Source: Burkholderia ambifaria
GTDB taxonomy: Bacteria > Pseudomonadota > Gammaproteobacteria > Burkholderiales > Burkholderiaceae
Reading direction: 5' to 3'
DNA: 64,000 nt
NCBI RefSeq assembly: GCF_001443045.1
Contig: NZ_LKPJ01000011.1
Span: 1 to 64,000 of the forward strand
Each line of letters starts with the position of its first letter. Position 1 is the stretch's first letter. Below are positions 36,268 through 47,300 of this stretch, in pieces. Position numbers and translations under genes: made by a program. The notes beneath the pieces were generated by a model that ran no database searches, had not been told where the DNA came from, and was given only the letters and a program-made list of their open reading frames with translations.

Positions 36268-37332
36268 TCAACTCACCGTTTCGGGCTGCGCGGCCTTCAC
36301 CGGCCAGCCCTGCAGATTCTCGGCGACGATCTCGCCCACCGCGCCGATCCACGCGGGCGCGCCGTTCAGGCACGGAATCCGGTGGAACGCCCGGCCGCCG
36401 CCCGCGATGAACTCGTCGCGCACCTCCATCCCGATCTCCTCGATCGTCTCCAGACAATCGGCCGTAAAACCGGGACAGAACACGTCCGCACGCCGCACGC
36501 CGGCCTCGCCGAGCTCGCGCAGCGTCGGCGCCGTGTACGGCTGCAGCCATTCGGCCTTGCCGAAGCGCGACTGAAACGTCACGCGGCATTCGAGCGTCGA
36601 CAGCCCGAGCGCGGCCATCAGCAACGCGCCCGTCTGCTGGCATTGGTCGTGATAGGGGTCGCCCAGGTCGAGCGTGCGTTTCGGCACGCCGTGAAAGCTC
36701 AGCACGAGTTTGTCGCCGGCCGCGAAGTCGGGCCGGCCGTGCTGCGCCCAGTATTGGCGCACCTGCTCGGCCAGCGCGTGGATGTAGGCCGGATGGTCGG
36801 CGTACTGGCGCACCGTACGCACTTCCGGCTGGTTGCGCATCCGCGCGAGCGCGGCGAACGCGGCATCGAATGCCGTCGCGGTGGTGGACGCCGAGTATTG
36901 CGGATACATCGGCATCAGCAGCACGCGCTCGACGCCGGCGCGCTTGAACTGCGCGAGCGCGTGCGCAATATTCGGACTGCCATAGCGCATTGCGTAGTCG
37001 ACCATCACCTGATAGCCGTTCGAGGCGAGCAGGTGGCGCACGCCTTCGGTCTGGCGCTCGGTGTACACGCGCAGCGGCGAGCCCTCGGGCATCCAGACGG
37101 CCGCGTATTTCTTCGCGGACGCGCGGCCGCGCAGCGGCAGGATCAGCGTGCGCAGCAGCACCTGCCAGACGGCCTGCGGGATTTCGACGACGCGGGGGTC
37201 CGACAGGAATTCGGCCAGATAGCGCCGCACCGCGCGCGGCGTCGGGGCGTCCGGCGTGCCGAGATTGATCAGCAGCACGCCGATGCGATGGGCAGCCGCG
37301 ACGCTCGAAGGCGGCTCAAGATCGAAACGCAT
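36268..37332 (-). CDS. hemH: Ferrochelatase
   Basis: Inserts Fe2+ into protoporphyrin IX, the last step of haem synthesis. 354 aa from the ATG at 37330-37332 ([10 protein letters not shown]). Signatures are [32 protein letters not shown], the active-site His in [40 protein letters not shown] and the [17 protein letters not shown] segment carrying Cys and Glu. A -10 hexamer precedes it, so it has its own start between hrcA and hslR. Confidence 0.94.
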   Translation of the reverse strand: MRFDLEPPSSVAAAHRIGVLLINLGTPDAPTPRAVRRYLAEFLSDPRVVEIPQAVWQVLLRTLILPLRGRASAKKYAAVWMPEGSPLRVYTERQTEGVRHLLASNGYQVMVDYAMRYGSPNIAHALAQFKRAGVERVLLMPMYPQYSASTTATAFDAAFAALARMRNQPEVRTVRQYADHPAYIHALAEQVRQYWAQHGRPDFAAGDKLVLSFHGVPKRTLDLGDPYHDQCQQTGALLMAALGLSTLECRVTFQSRFGKAEWLQPYTAPTLRELGEAGVRRADVFCPGFTADCLETIEEIGMEVRDEFIAGGGRAFHRIPCLNGAPAWIGAVGEIVAENLQGWPVKAAQPETVS

Positions 37333-37373
37333 GGGCAGGAACGTGCTCGGGGCACGCAGTCGGACGGCCCTCA

Positions 37374-37379
37374 ATTATA
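37374..37379 (-). promoter_or_regulatory. -10 element of hemH-hslR
   Basis: Minus-strand TATAAT, giving a predicted start near 37367 and a leader of about 35 nt. No good -35 hexamer is seen. Confidence 0.45.
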
Positions 37380-37469
37380 GCGGGCCGCCTCGCTCGGGTC
37401 GGCTGGCCGTTCGGCCGACTGGCGGCACACGCTGCGCCGCGGCACGATGGCGGGGCGGTGTCGGTCAGG

Positions 37470-38492
37470 TTACTGCTGGCTCAGCGTGAGCGACAACAGG
37501 CGCGCGGTGATGTCGACGATCGGAATCACGCGGTTGTACGCCATGCGGGTCGGGCCGATCACGCCAAGCGTGCCGACGATCTGGCCATTCACCTCGTACG
37601 GTGCGGTAACGACGCTCATTTCCTCGATCGGCACGAGCGTCGATTCACCGCCAATGAAGATCTGCACGCCCTGGGCGTGGCTCGACACGTCGAGCAGTTG
37701 CAGGAGGCCCGTCTTTTGGTCGAACACGTCGAACAGCTTGCGCAGCCGTGCCATGTCGGACGACAGGTCCGCCACTTCGAGCAGGTTGCGCTCGCCGGAA
37801 ATGAGCACGGTGTCCTCGGTATCGGGCACCTCGGTGCTGGCCGTCACGGCGGCATGCATCAGCGTGGTCATGTCGCCGCGCAGCTGGTCGATCTCGTCGC
37901 GCAGGCGGCGGCGCACCTCGTCGAACGACAGCCCGGCGAAATGCGCGTTGATGTAGTTGGACGCCTCGGTGAGCTGCGACGGCGAATAGTCGCGCGGCGT
38001 CGCGAGCATCCGGTTCTGCACGTCGCCCTCGGGCGTGACGATGATCAGCAGGATGCGCTTGTCCGACAGGCGCATGAACTCGATCTGCTTGAACACGTGG
38101 CTGCGGCGCGGCGTCAGCACGACGCCCGCGAACTGCGACAGGTTCGACAGCACGCTCGCCGCGGCCGCCACGACCCGCTGCTGCGGCTCGCCGGCCTGCA
38201 GCGTGTTCTGCACCTGGCGCGCGACGGCCTCGGCGTCGATCGGCGCCTCGACCGTGAGCATCGTGTCGACGAACAGGCGATAGCCGCGCGGCGTCGGCAC
38301 GCGGCCGGCCGACGTGTGCGGGCTCGACACGAGGCCGAGTTCCTCCAGGTCGGACATCACGTTGCGGATCGTTGCCGGGCTCAGCTCGAGGCCGGAGTAA
38401 CGGGACAACGTGCGCGAGCCGACCGGCTGACCGTCGGCGATATACCGTTCGATCAGGGTTTTCAGGAGGGTTCGTGCGCGAGGATCTAGCAT
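37470..38492 (-). CDS. hrcA: Heat-inducible transcription repressor HrcA
   Basis: Repressor of CIRCE-controlled chaperone genes. 340 aa from the ATG at 38490-38492 ([20 protein letters not shown]). The winged-helix N-terminus has [20 protein letters not shown] and [20 protein letters not shown], followed by [19 protein letters not shown]. The C-terminal GAF-like part contains [20 protein letters not shown] and [20 protein letters not shown]. It is divergent from nadK with 130 bp between. Its likely target (groESL) is outside this window. Confidence 0.95.
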   Translation of the reverse strand: MLDPRARTLLKTLIERYIADGQPVGSRTLSRYSGLELSPATIRNVMSDLEELGLVSSPHTSAGRVPTPRGYRLFVDTMLTVEAPIDAEAVARQVQNTLQAGEPQQRVVAAAASVLSNLSQFAGVVLTPRRSHVFKQIEFMRLSDKRILLIIVTPEGDVQNRMLATPRDYSPSQLTEASNYINAHFAGLSFDEVRRRLRDEIDQLRGDMTTLMHAAVTASTEVPDTEDTVLISGERNLLEVADLSSDMARLRKLFDVFDQKTGLLQLLDVSSHAQGVQIFIGGESTLVPIEEMSVVTAPYEVNGQIVGTLGVIGPTRMAYNRVIPIVDITARLLSLTLSQQ

Positions 38493-38607
38493 GGTAGAAA
38501 ATTTTAGCGCAACCGCGCGAGCACGGCGAGTGGCCGCGGCCACAGTCGCGCGGGCTGACCGATCCGGCCCCGTGTGCGCACAGCCGGTTCTTTTCGTCAA
38601 CGAGCTA

Positions 38608-38616
38608 TGGTGTAAT
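38608..38616 (+). promoter_or_regulatory. Extended -10 promoter of nadK, predicting a leaderless mRNA
   Basis: TGGTGTAAT fits an extended -10 (TGn followed by a TATAAT-like TGTAAT). It ends 6 bp before the nadK ATG (38623), so the start site would coincide with the first codon. No Shine-Dalgarno sequence is present. Confidence 0.5.
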
Positions 38617-38622
38617 GCCGGC

Positions 38623-39525
38623 ATGAAAACCGGTAATCAGTTCAATACTGTCGCGCTCGTCGGCCGGAGCAACACGCCCGGCATCGCCGAGCCGCTCGCC
38701 ACGCTGGCTGGCTGCATCGCGAAGCTCGGCTTCGAGGTCGTGTTCGAAGCCGACACCGCGCGCGAGATCGGCATCGCCGGCTATGCGGCGCTCACCCCGG
38801 CGGAAATCGGGGCGCGCGCGGACGTGGCGGTCGTGCTCGGCGGCGACGGCACGATGCTCGGCATCGGCCGCCAGCTCGCGCCGTACAAGACGCCGCTGAT
38901 CGGGATCAACCACGGGCGGCTCGGCTTCATCACCGATATCGCGGCGGCCGACATGCAGGCGCTCGTCCCGGTGATCCTGTCGGGCAAGTTCGAGCGCGAG
39001 GAGCGCGCGCTGCTCGAGGCCCGGATCATGCGCGACGGCGAACCGATCTACCACGCGATCGCGTTCAACGACGTCGTCGTGAACCGCAGCGGCTTTTCCG
39101 GGATGGTCGAGCTGCGCGCATCGGTCGACGGCCGGTACATGTACAACCAGCGCTCGGACGGCCTGATCGTCGCCACGCCGACCGGCTCGACCGCGTACGC
39201 GCTGTCGTCGGCCGGCCCGATCCTCCATCCGCAGCTGGCGGGCATCGTGCTCGTGCCGATCGCGCCGCACGCGCTGTCGAACCGGCCGATCGTGCTACCC
39301 GACGATTCGAAGATCGCGATCCAGATCGTCGGCGGCCGCGACGTCAACGTGAACTTCGACATGCAGTCGTTCACCGCGCTCGAACTGAACGACACGATCG
39401 AGGTGCGCCGCTCGAAGCACACCGTGCCGTTCCTGCACCCGGTCGGCTACAGCTACTACGCGACGCTGCGCAAGAAGCTGCACTGGAACGAACACGCATC
39501 GAACGAAGACGACAAGGCGTCCTGA
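38623..39525 (+). CDS. nadK: NAD+ kinase
   Basis: Phosphorylates NAD+ to NADP+. 300 aa from the ATG at 38623 ([20 protein letters not shown]). Signatures are [20 protein letters not shown] (GGDGT motif), [42 protein letters not shown], and [20 protein letters not shown]. The frame is open upstream, overlapping hrcA's promoter region, but those codons are not protein-like. recN follows after 19 bp. Confidence 0.96.
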   Translation: MKTGNQFNTVALVGRSNTPGIAEPLATLAGCIAKLGFEVVFEADTAREIGIAGYAALTPAEIGARADVAVVLGGDGTMLGIGRQLAPYKTPLIGINHGRLGFITDIAAADMQALVPVILSGKFEREERALLEARIMRDGEPIYHAIAFNDVVVNRSGFSGMVELRASVDGRYMYNQRSDGLIVATPTGSTAYALSSAGPILHPQLAGIVLVPIAPHALSNRPIVLPDDSKIAIQIVGGRDVNVNFDMQSFTALELNDTIEVRRSKHTVPFLHPVGYSYYATLRKKLHWNEHASNEDDKAS

Positions 39526-39544
39526 CGCACCACCGCCCGACACC

Positions 39545-41194
39545 ATGCTCCGCCACCTCTCGATTCGCGACTTCGTCATCGTCGCCGCGCTCGATCTCGA
39601 ATTCGACAGCGGCTTTACCGTCTTTTCCGGCGAAACCGGCGCCGGCAAATCGATCCTGATCGACGCCCTCGCCCTCGCGCTCGGCGAACGCGCCGACGCG
39701 AGCGTCGTGCGCGCCGGCTGCGGCCGCGCCGACATCACCGCCGAATTCACGCCGCACGACCGCGTCGCGCGCTGGCTCGACGAACACGCGTTCGACGCCG
39801 AGGACACCGTGATGCTGCGCCGCGTGATCGACGCGAACGGCCGCTCGCGCGCGTTCATCAACGGCACCAGCGCGACGCTCGCGCAGTTGCGCGGGCTCGG
39901 CGAGATGCTGGTCGACATCCACGGCCAGCACGCGCACCAGCTGCTGATGCGGCCCGACGCGCAGCGCGAGCTGTTCGACACGCACGCGGGGCTCGTCGCC
40001 GATGCCGCGAACGTCGCCCGCGCGTGGCGCGTATGGCGCGACGCAACGCAGGCGATCGACGCCGCGAAGGCGCACGAGCGCGAACTGCAGCTCGAACGCG
40101 AAAAACTCGCGTGGCAGCTCGCCGAACTCGACAAGCTCGCGCCGCAACCGGGCGAATGGGACGAAGTCGGCAGCGAGCACAAGCGGCTGTCGCACTCGGC
40201 AAACCTGATCGCCGGCGTGCAGGGCGCGCTCAACGCGCTGTCGGAGGCCGACGACGCGATGCTCCCGCAGCTCGGCGCGATCGTGTCGAAACTGCGCAGC
40301 CTGGCCGACTACGACACGGGGCTCGGCGATGCGCTCGCATCGCTCGAACCGGCCGAGATCCAGCTGCAGGAAGCCGTCTATTCGTTGTCGCACTACGCGC
40401 AGCGCCTCGATCTCGACCCGGCCCGGCTCGCGCAGGTCGAAACGCGCCTCGACGCGCTGCACTCGACCGCCCGCAAGTTCCGGCTGCCGCCCGACACGCT
40501 GCACGAGGAACATGCGGCACGCCGCGCGCAGCTGGCCGCGCTCGACGCGGCCGCCGATCTCGGCGCGCTCGAAGCCGCGCAGGCGAAGGCATGGGAAGCC
40601 TATCTCACCGATGCGAAGCAGCTGTCGAAGGCACGCGCGCAGGCCGCGAAGACGCTCGGCACAGCCGTCACGGCCGGCATGCAGGAACTGTCGATGGCGG
40701 GCGGCAGCTTCGAAGTCGCGCTCGTACCGCTCGCCGACGGCGGCCCGCATGGGCTCGAGCAGGTCGAATTCCGGGTCGCCGGGCACCCTGGCGTGCCGTT
40801 GCGGCCGCTGGCGAAAGTCGCGTCGGGCGGCGAACTCGCGCGGATCAGCCTCGCGCTGGCGGTGATCGCGAGCGCGGCAAGCCCGACGCCGACGCTGATC
40901 TTCGACGAAGTCGACACGGGGATCGGAGGCGGTGTCGCCGAAGTGGTCGGCCGCCTGCTGCACCAGCTCGGGCGTGACCGCCAGGTGCTGTGCGTGACGC
41001 ACCTGCCGCAGGTCGCCGCGCGCGGCGACCATCACTTCCAGGTCGCGAAGGGCGCCGACGACCGCGGCGGCACCGTCTCGTCGGTCGTCCCGCTCGACAA
41101 GACGAGCCGGGTCGAGGAAGTCGCGCGGATGCTCGGCGGGCTCGAGATCACCGCCACGACGCGCAAGCACGCGAAGGAAATGCTGGCGGCCTGA
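39545..41194 (+). CDS. recN: DNA repair protein RecN
   Basis: SMC-like ATPase that helps join broken chromosomes. 549 aa with the N-terminal head LRHLSIRDFVIVAALDLEFD, Walker A FSGETGAGKSILIDALALAL, VDIHGQHAHQLLMRP (Q-loop region), and a coiled coil from about 155 to 370. The C-terminal head has the ABC signature VASGGELARISLALAVIAS and Walker B TLIFDEVDTGIGGGVAEVVG. The nadK-recN pair is conserved in Burkholderiales; a terminator follows. SOS control cannot be seen. Confidence 0.95.
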   Translation: MLRHLSIRDFVIVAALDLEFDSGFTVFSGETGAGKSILIDALALALGERADASVVRAGCGRADITAEFTPHDRVARWLDEHAFDAEDTVMLRRVIDANGRSRAFINGTSATLAQLRGLGEMLVDIHGQHAHQLLMRPDAQRELFDTHAGLVADAANVARAWRVWRDATQAIDAAKAHERELQLEREKLAWQLAELDKLAPQPGEWDEVGSEHKRLSHSANLIAGVQGALNALSEADDAMLPQLGAIVSKLRSLADYDTGLGDALASLEPAEIQLQEAVYSLSHYAQRLDLDPARLAQVETRLDALHSTARKFRLPPDTLHEEHAARRAQLAALDAAADLGALEAAQAKAWEAYLTDAKQLSKARAQAAKTLGTAVTAGMQELSMAGGSFEVALVPLADGGPHGLEQVEFRVAGHPGVPLRPLAKVASGGELARISLALAVIASAASPTPTLIFDEVDTGIGGGVAEVVGRLLHQLGRDRQVLCVTHLPQVAARGDHHFQVAKGADDRGGTVSSVVPLDKTSRVEEVARMLGGLEITATTRKHAKEMLAA

Positions 41195-41218
41195 CACGCC
41201 CCCCGTTGACCGAATGCA

Positions 41219-41249
41219 AGAAGACCGGCGCATGCGCCGGTCTTTTTTT
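41219..41249 (+). terminator. Rho-independent terminator of recN
   Basis: AGACCGGCGC / GCGCCGGTCT stem (41222-41242) followed by seven T. It lies between convergent recN and glnE. Confidence 0.9.
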
Positions 41250-41331
41250 GCGGAAGGCGGCCGCTCGATCGCGCCCGCCCTGCCCCGCGGATTCGAAGCC
41301 TCGAGTCACAGCCTCGACTCGAACGCCCGAC

Positions 41332-44133
41332 TCAAACGCCCGTTTCGGCTGCCCCGAACACCCGCTCCCACAGTGCCGTCACCGCCGCCCGCTCGTCGGC
41401 CACCAGGGCCGGATCGACCCGTGCCTTCTCCATCCCGTCGAGCCGCAGCTTGTGCTGCAGCTTCCGGTACTTGCGGTAGGCCGCGCCGACGCGCTCGGCT
41501 TCGTCCTCGCCCATCAGCCCGAACCGGGCGACCTCGCGCAGCAGTGCGATGTTGCCGGTGTTGCGGATCAGCTCGGCATCGCTCGACGCATGCAGCAGCA
41601 CCCAGTACTGGACGATGAACTCGATGTCGACCATCCCGCCGCGATCGTGCTTCAGGTCGAACAGTTCGGTCTGGTTCGGATGGCCCGCGAACACCTTGCC
41701 GCGCATGTCGACGATTTCCTTCGCGAGCACCGCCCCGTCGCGCGGCGTCGTCAGCACCTGCTGGCGAATCGCCTCGAAATCCGCGCCGATCTGCGTGTCG
41801 CCCGCGCTGTAGCGGGCGCGCGTCAGCGCCTGATGCTCCCACACCCACGCCGTGTTCGCCGCATCGCCCTCGCGCAGCTGGTAGCGACGGAACGCGTCGA
41901 GATCGGTCACGAGCAGCCCGGCCTCGCCGTTCGGCCGCAGCCGCAGGTCGATGTCGAACAGCGCGCCCGCGCCGGTCGCGGTCGTGAGCCACGTGATCAG
42001 CCGTCGCGTGAACGTCGTGTAGACGTCCGCCGAGCGCTCGTCGGGGTCGTCGTACAGAAAGATCAGGTCGAGATCCGATGCATAGCCGAGCTCCTTGCCG
42101 CCGAGCTTGCCATACGCGATCACCGCGAACTTCGGCACGTCGCGATGGCGCTTCGCGAGCTGCGACCAGACCACTTCGATCGTCACGTCGAGCACCGCGT
42201 CGGCGAGCTCGGACAGGCGGTCGCTCACGTGCTCGACCGACAACTGGCCCGCCAGGTCGATCAGCAGGATGCGGAACACCTCGGCGTGCTGCGCATGCCG
42301 CAGCAGGTCCATCTGCTGCTCGGGGCCGTCGGCTGCCGCAAGGCGCGCGCGCAATGCATCCTTGAATGCGGGCCAGTCGAACGGGCTCGCGATCGCTTCG
42401 TCGTCGAGCAGTTCGTCGAGCAGTTGCGGATGGCGGATCAGGTAGCCGCCGCCCCAGCGCGTCGCGCCGAGCACCGACAGCACGCGGTCGAGCGCGGCCG
42501 GATACTCGGTCAGGAGCGCGAGATAGACGCCGCGCCGGCTGACCGTCTCGAGCAGGTCGAACAGCCGCACGATGGTGTCGTCGCGGCGCGCGGCATCGAT
42601 TCGCGGCGCGGCCTCGAGCGCGCGCTGCGCGACGCTGTCGAAGCGCTGCCGGCTCTTTTCCGGCAGGCCCGCGTAGCGCGACGACTGCCAGATCGCGCGC
42701 AGCCGCGCGAGCACGGTTGCCGGATCGGTGAAACCCAGCCCGTCGAGACGCGCGAGCAGCGCATCGTCTTCGCCGTCGTCGGCGAGCGCCCCGCTCCAGA
42801 TCCACGCAGCCGCCGTGTCCTCGCCCGCCGCGCAGGGGCCGCCGCTCACCTTGTCGGCGAAAATCTGGTCGAACTGTGCTTCGACGAAGGTGCGGTAGCC
42901 ATCGAGCATCGTCATCAGCGCCGCGTAGTCGGCAAAACCGAGCGACGCGGCCAGCGCCGTGCGCTCGCCGGGATCGACCGGCATCGCATGCGTCTGCGCG
43001 TCGTCGCGGTACTGCAGCCGGTGCTCGAGCGTGCGCAGGAAGTTGTACGCGTCGGTCAGCCGCTCGCGCACGTCTTCGCCGATCAGCCCGCGCGCCTGCG
43101 CGTGGCGCAGCACCGCGAGCGTCGGCCGCACGCGGAATTCCGCATCCTGGCCGCCGCGGATCAGCTGGAACACCTGCGCGCTGAATTCGATCTCGCGGAT
43201 CCCGCCGCGCCCGAGCTTGATGTCGTCGGCCTTGTCGGGCCGCATCGACGCGCGGCGCGCGGCTTCGTGGCGAATCTGCTGGTGCAGCGAACGGATCGCG
43301 CCGATCACGCCGAAGTCGAGATAGCGGCGGTACACGAACGGCTTGACGATCGATTCGAGCTGCGACTCGAGCCGCTGCGCCGCGTCGCTGTCGCCCTCCG
43401 ACACGAGCCGCCCCTTGATCCACGCGTAGCGCTCCCATTCGCGCCCCTGCACGTAGAAATATTCCTCGAGCATCCCGAGGCTGCAGACGAGCGGCCCCGA
43501 ATCGCCGTTCGGGCGCAGCCGCATGTCGACGCGAAACACGTAGCCGTCGGCCGTGACCTCGGACAGCACGCCGATCAGGCGCCGGCCGAGCCGCGTGAAG
43601 TATTCCTGCGTGGACAGCGGCGAGCGCGTGCCGCCGGCCGTCTCGCCGTCGTCCTCGTAGACGAAGATCAGGTCGATGTCCGACGACACGTTGAGCTCGC
43701 GGCCGCCGAGCTTGCCCATCCCGACCACGCCCAGCACGACGCGCTGGCCGTCGGCGCCGCGCGGCTCGCCGTACATCGCCTCGAGTTCCGCCGACAGCAG
43801 CGCGAGCGAGCGTTGCACGGCCACTTCGGCGAGATCGGTCATCGCGCCCGTCACCTCGGCGACGTCCGCGAAGCCGCGCAGGTCGCGCTCCGCAACCGCG
43901 CCGAACACCTCGACACGCAACTGCCGCAGCGCGCGCTTCAGTTGCTCGTCGTTCGGCGCGGCCGTGCCGGCCGGTAGCGCGAGCAGCTCGCTCAGGCGCG
44001 CGTCGAGCTGCGCGCGGGAGAGCGGCGCGGCGGCCCACGCGGCGATCTGGTCGGACAGCGCGGGCCGCGCGGCGGCCGCGCGGGCGATGTAGCGGGAATA
44101 GGACTGGCTGATCAGGGCGGAAGCGTCGGTCAT
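41332..44133 (-). CDS. glnE: Bifunctional glutamine synthetase adenylyltransferase/deadenylase
   Basis: Controls glutamine synthetase by adding or removing AMP, in response to PII proteins. 933 aa from the ATG at 44131-44133 (MTDASALISQSYSRYIARAA). It has two nucleotidyltransferase domains: the N-terminal with VVGMGKLGGRELNVSSDIDL (removing) and the C-terminal with VIAYGKLGGKELGYASDLDL (adding). The helical linker contains HEAARRASMRPDKADDIKLG and GRGGIREIEFSAQVFQLIRG; the C-terminal helical domain contains DRGGMVDIEFIVQYWVLLHA. Length is typical. Divergent from yhdP. Confidence 0.96.
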   Translation of the reverse strand: MTDASALISQSYSRYIARAAAARPALSDQIAAWAAAPLSRAQLDARLSELLALPAGTAAPNDEQLKRALRQLRVEVFGAVAERDLRGFADVAEVTGAMTDLAEVAVQRSLALLSAELEAMYGEPRGADGQRVVLGVVGMGKLGGRELNVSSDIDLIFVYEDDGETAGGTRSPLSTQEYFTRLGRRLIGVLSEVTADGYVFRVDMRLRPNGDSGPLVCSLGMLEEYFYVQGREWERYAWIKGRLVSEGDSDAAQRLESQLESIVKPFVYRRYLDFGVIGAIRSLHQQIRHEAARRASMRPDKADDIKLGRGGIREIEFSAQVFQLIRGGQDAEFRVRPTLAVLRHAQARGLIGEDVRERLTDAYNFLRTLEHRLQYRDDAQTHAMPVDPGERTALAASLGFADYAALMTMLDGYRTFVEAQFDQIFADKVSGGPCAAGEDTAAAWIWSGALADDGEDDALLARLDGLGFTDPATVLARLRAIWQSSRYAGLPEKSRQRFDSVAQRALEAAPRIDAARRDDTIVRLFDLLETVSRRGVYLALLTEYPAALDRVLSVLGATRWGGGYLIRHPQLLDELLDDEAIASPFDWPAFKDALRARLAAADGPEQQMDLLRHAQHAEVFRILLIDLAGQLSVEHVSDRLSELADAVLDVTIEVVWSQLAKRHRDVPKFAVIAYGKLGGKELGYASDLDLIFLYDDPDERSADVYTTFTRRLITWLTTATGAGALFDIDLRLRPNGEAGLLVTDLDAFRRYQLREGDAANTAWVWEHQALTRARYSAGDTQIGADFEAIRQQVLTTPRDGAVLAKEIVDMRGKVFAGHPNQTELFDLKHDRGGMVDIEFIVQYWVLLHASSDAELIRNTGNIALLREVARFGLMGEDEAERVGAAYRKYRKLQHKLRLDGMEKARVDPALVADERAAVTALWERVFGAAETGV

Positions 44134-44361
44134 CGAAAAGCGGGCCTGGCGGTAAGGCCCGCCGCCGCGGGACGACGCATGCGCGCCCCGCTGCCGACAG
44201 GCCCCTTGGACTCGGCGCGGTGTCGCAACGCAGGTGCGCCGCCGCGAAAACCGCGCGCCGGAAAGCCCGTGCCGTGCTGCCGCAACGGCCGCCGGCACGA
44301 ACCCGTGTGATACATTTCAACGTCAGTCTGCAAAACTACCATATCGCCGCCCTTCCGCCGC

Positions 44362-47300
44362 ATGTCCGACCGTCAGGAATCCGCCGTAGCTGCGCCCGAA
44401 GCGGGACCTCCGAAGCACGATCATCCGGTCTTGCGTCGCGTATTCAGGGTGACGCTGGCAGTCGGGATCGGCACCTACTTCGTCGCGTCCGGCGCGCTCC
44501 TCGGGCTGCGCTACGTGCTGCTGCCGCGCATCGACGAATTCCGCCCGCGCATCGAGCGCGCGGTGTCCGACAAGCTCCACGCGCAGCTTTCGATCGGCAA
44601 ACTGTCACCCAACTGGTCCGGCATGCAGCCGGGCGTCGAAGTCACCGACCTCACCATTCGCGGCCGCGACGGCCGGATCGCGCTGTCGGTCCCGCACGCG
44701 ACGGCCGCGTTGTCGTGGATGTCGCTGCTGCGGCTGTCGCCCGCGTTGTCGAGCCTGATCGTCGATCACCCGGACCTCGTCGTCGCGCGCGCGGCCGACG
44801 GCTCGCTGAGCGTCGCGGGCGTCGGCGTCGCGACCACCCACGGCGGCAACGACACGTTCGGCACGTGGCTGCTGAAGCAGGAAGCGATCGTGCTGCGCAA
44901 CGGCACGCTGCGCTGGCGCGACGCGCAGCACGCCGCGCCGGAGCTCGCGCTGTCGGGCATCCGCCTCGCGGTGCTCAACCACGGCCGCGAGCACAAGGCC
45001 GCGCTGCAGGCGCCCGCGAACGGCACGCTGCTGCTCGGCCCGCTCGATTTCCGCGCGCGCTTCCGGCACAAGCCGCTCGCGCCGATCGGCAAGCCGACGA
45101 ACTGGACGGGCGACGCGTATCTGTCGACCGGCCCGGTCGACCTGCAGACGCTCGGCCGCTATCTCGACCTGCCGCTCACGGTCCACGCGGGCCGGATCGA
45201 CAACGCGATCTGGGCGACCTTCCAGGACGGCCACCTGCGCTCCGCCGGCGGCGACCTGCAGGGCGCCGACGTCGTGCTGCGCGTGCGGCCGACCCAGCCG
45301 CGCCTCGACGTGCCGACGGTCGGCTTCGGCTGGGACATGGCGCTGAACGCCGGCCGCGACTACACGCTGCACCTCACGCGCTTCAACGCGGAGCTCGGCC
45401 AGCCGCCGCTGCCGGACGGCACGCCGCTCGCCCGCTCGCTCGCGCTGTCGACGCTGACCGCCCGCTACCGCGTGCCGGCCGCCGACCAGGGGCAACTGCT
45501 GAGCGTCGTCGGCGATCGCGTCGATCTCGGCATCCTCAGCGAGTTCATCCGCGGGCTGCCGCTGCCGGCGCGCCTGCGCAACGAGCTGATCAAGCTCGAC
45601 CCGCGCGGGATGGTGTCGAACTATCACATCGAGGTCGAACGCGCGAAGCCCGCGCGTGCCGACCTCGCCGACGAAGAACGGCGCACGGGCGCGGCGCCGA
45701 TCGTCCGCTACCGCTTCCTCGGCGATCTGCAGGGCATCAGCGTCGCCGCGCAGGAGCCGCCGCCGGGCCTGTCCCCGCGCGGTCACCCGCGCGCCGGCTG
45801 GCCGGGCGTCGAGAATTTGTGGGGCCGCATCGACGCGAACGAAACGGGCGGCAGCGCGCACTTCGACACGGTCAACGCGGCCGTGACGGTGCCCGGCGAA
45901 TTCGACGAGCCGCGCCTGACTTTCGACCGGCTGCGCGGCAACGCGAAATGGGTGATCACGCCGGCGCCGGGCGAGAAGCACGCGCGCGTCGACGTGACGT
46001 TGCCCGACTTCTTCGTCGCGAACCCCGATGCCGAAATCGCGGTGTCGGGCTCGTACACGAACCCCGGCCACGGCCGCGGCTCGCTCGACCTGCGCGCGGA
46101 TTTCGCGCGTGCGTCGGTGGCGCGCATTCCGCGCTACCTGCCGACCGGGATGTCCGAGCATCTGCGCGACTATCTCGGCCATGCGCTGCAGGACGGCCGG
46201 GTGACCAAGGGCGCGTCGATCGTCGCGCGCGGCCCGCTCGAGAAATTCCCGTTCGAACACGAGCCGGATGCCGGCGTGTTCCATATCGTCGCGCCGTTCA
46301 CCGGCGGGCGCTTCGAGCCGACGCCGTACCCGCCGCGCAAGCTCGCGAACGGCACGCCGAGCGTCTGGCCGGCTCTCGACGGGATCGACGGCGTGTTCGA
46401 GCTCGCGCAGAACAAGCTGCGCTTCGACATCGCGCGCGCGCACTACAAGCGCGTCGCGCTGACGAAGGTCGCCGGCCGGATCGACGATCTCGGCAACCCG
46501 TCGAAGTCGCCGCTCATCATCGACGGCCATGCGCAGGGCCCGCTCGCGGACCTGATCGACTATGCGGACAACAGCTCGCTCGGCACGATGAGCGGGCACA
46601 TCGGCCAGCGGATCGATGCGCAGGGGCCCGCGGCGCTCGCGCTCAAGATCACGATTCCGCAGCACGTACCGCATCCGCATACGCACATCGAAGGCGCACT
46701 CGCGTTCGGCGGCAACACGCTGTCGACCGACGGCGTGCCGCCGCTGTCCGCGCTGCGCGGCAGCGTGCGCTTCACGGAGGCCGGCGCATCGCTGCAGGGC
46801 CTGTCGGGGCGTTTCCTCGGCGGCCCGGTACGCGCGAACGGCAACTTCCAGTCGCATGGCCCGTACGCGGTGGACGTCGACGGCAAGCTCGCGCTCGACG
46901 CGGCACGCGGCCTGAACCTGCGCGGCACGGCCGCGGCGCTGCTCGAGCACGTGGTCGGCGACGCGCCGTACCAGCTCGCCGTGCGCGGCGCGCCGGGCCG
47001 CCTGCCCGAGGTCACCGCACATTCCGACCTGACGGGCGTCGCGCTGAATTTCCCGGCGCCGTTCGCGAAACCGGCCGGCACGCCGATGCCGTTCCGCTTC
47101 ACGCTGCAGCCCGCCGCCCAGGAGAACGGCAAGCGCCTCGAGCATGCCGACCTGACGCTCGGCCCCGTGTCCGCGACCTACCTGCTCGACGCGACGCGCG
47201 GCCAGCCGCTGCGCGCGGTGCGCGGCGCGATGGGCATCCACCGGATGCCCGACCTGCCGCAGGACGGCGTGAGCGCCGCCGTCGACGTCGACGAACTGGA

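Noticed and set aside
37380-38500. Search for a CIRCE element near hrcA, grpE or dnaK
   Set aside because: No TTAGCACTC-N9-GAGTGCTAA-like inverted repeat was found near any of the three, so control of these genes by HrcA is not supported here.
40990-43977. A 995-codon plus-strand frame opposite glnE
   Set aside because: Low-complexity Arg/His/Ala-rich product antisense to a clear GlnE; no start site or family.
41306-44320. A 1004-codon minus-strand frame overlapping glnE in another phase
   Set aside because: Arg/Ala-rich with no motif; the 933-aa GlnE frame has all catalytic motifs.
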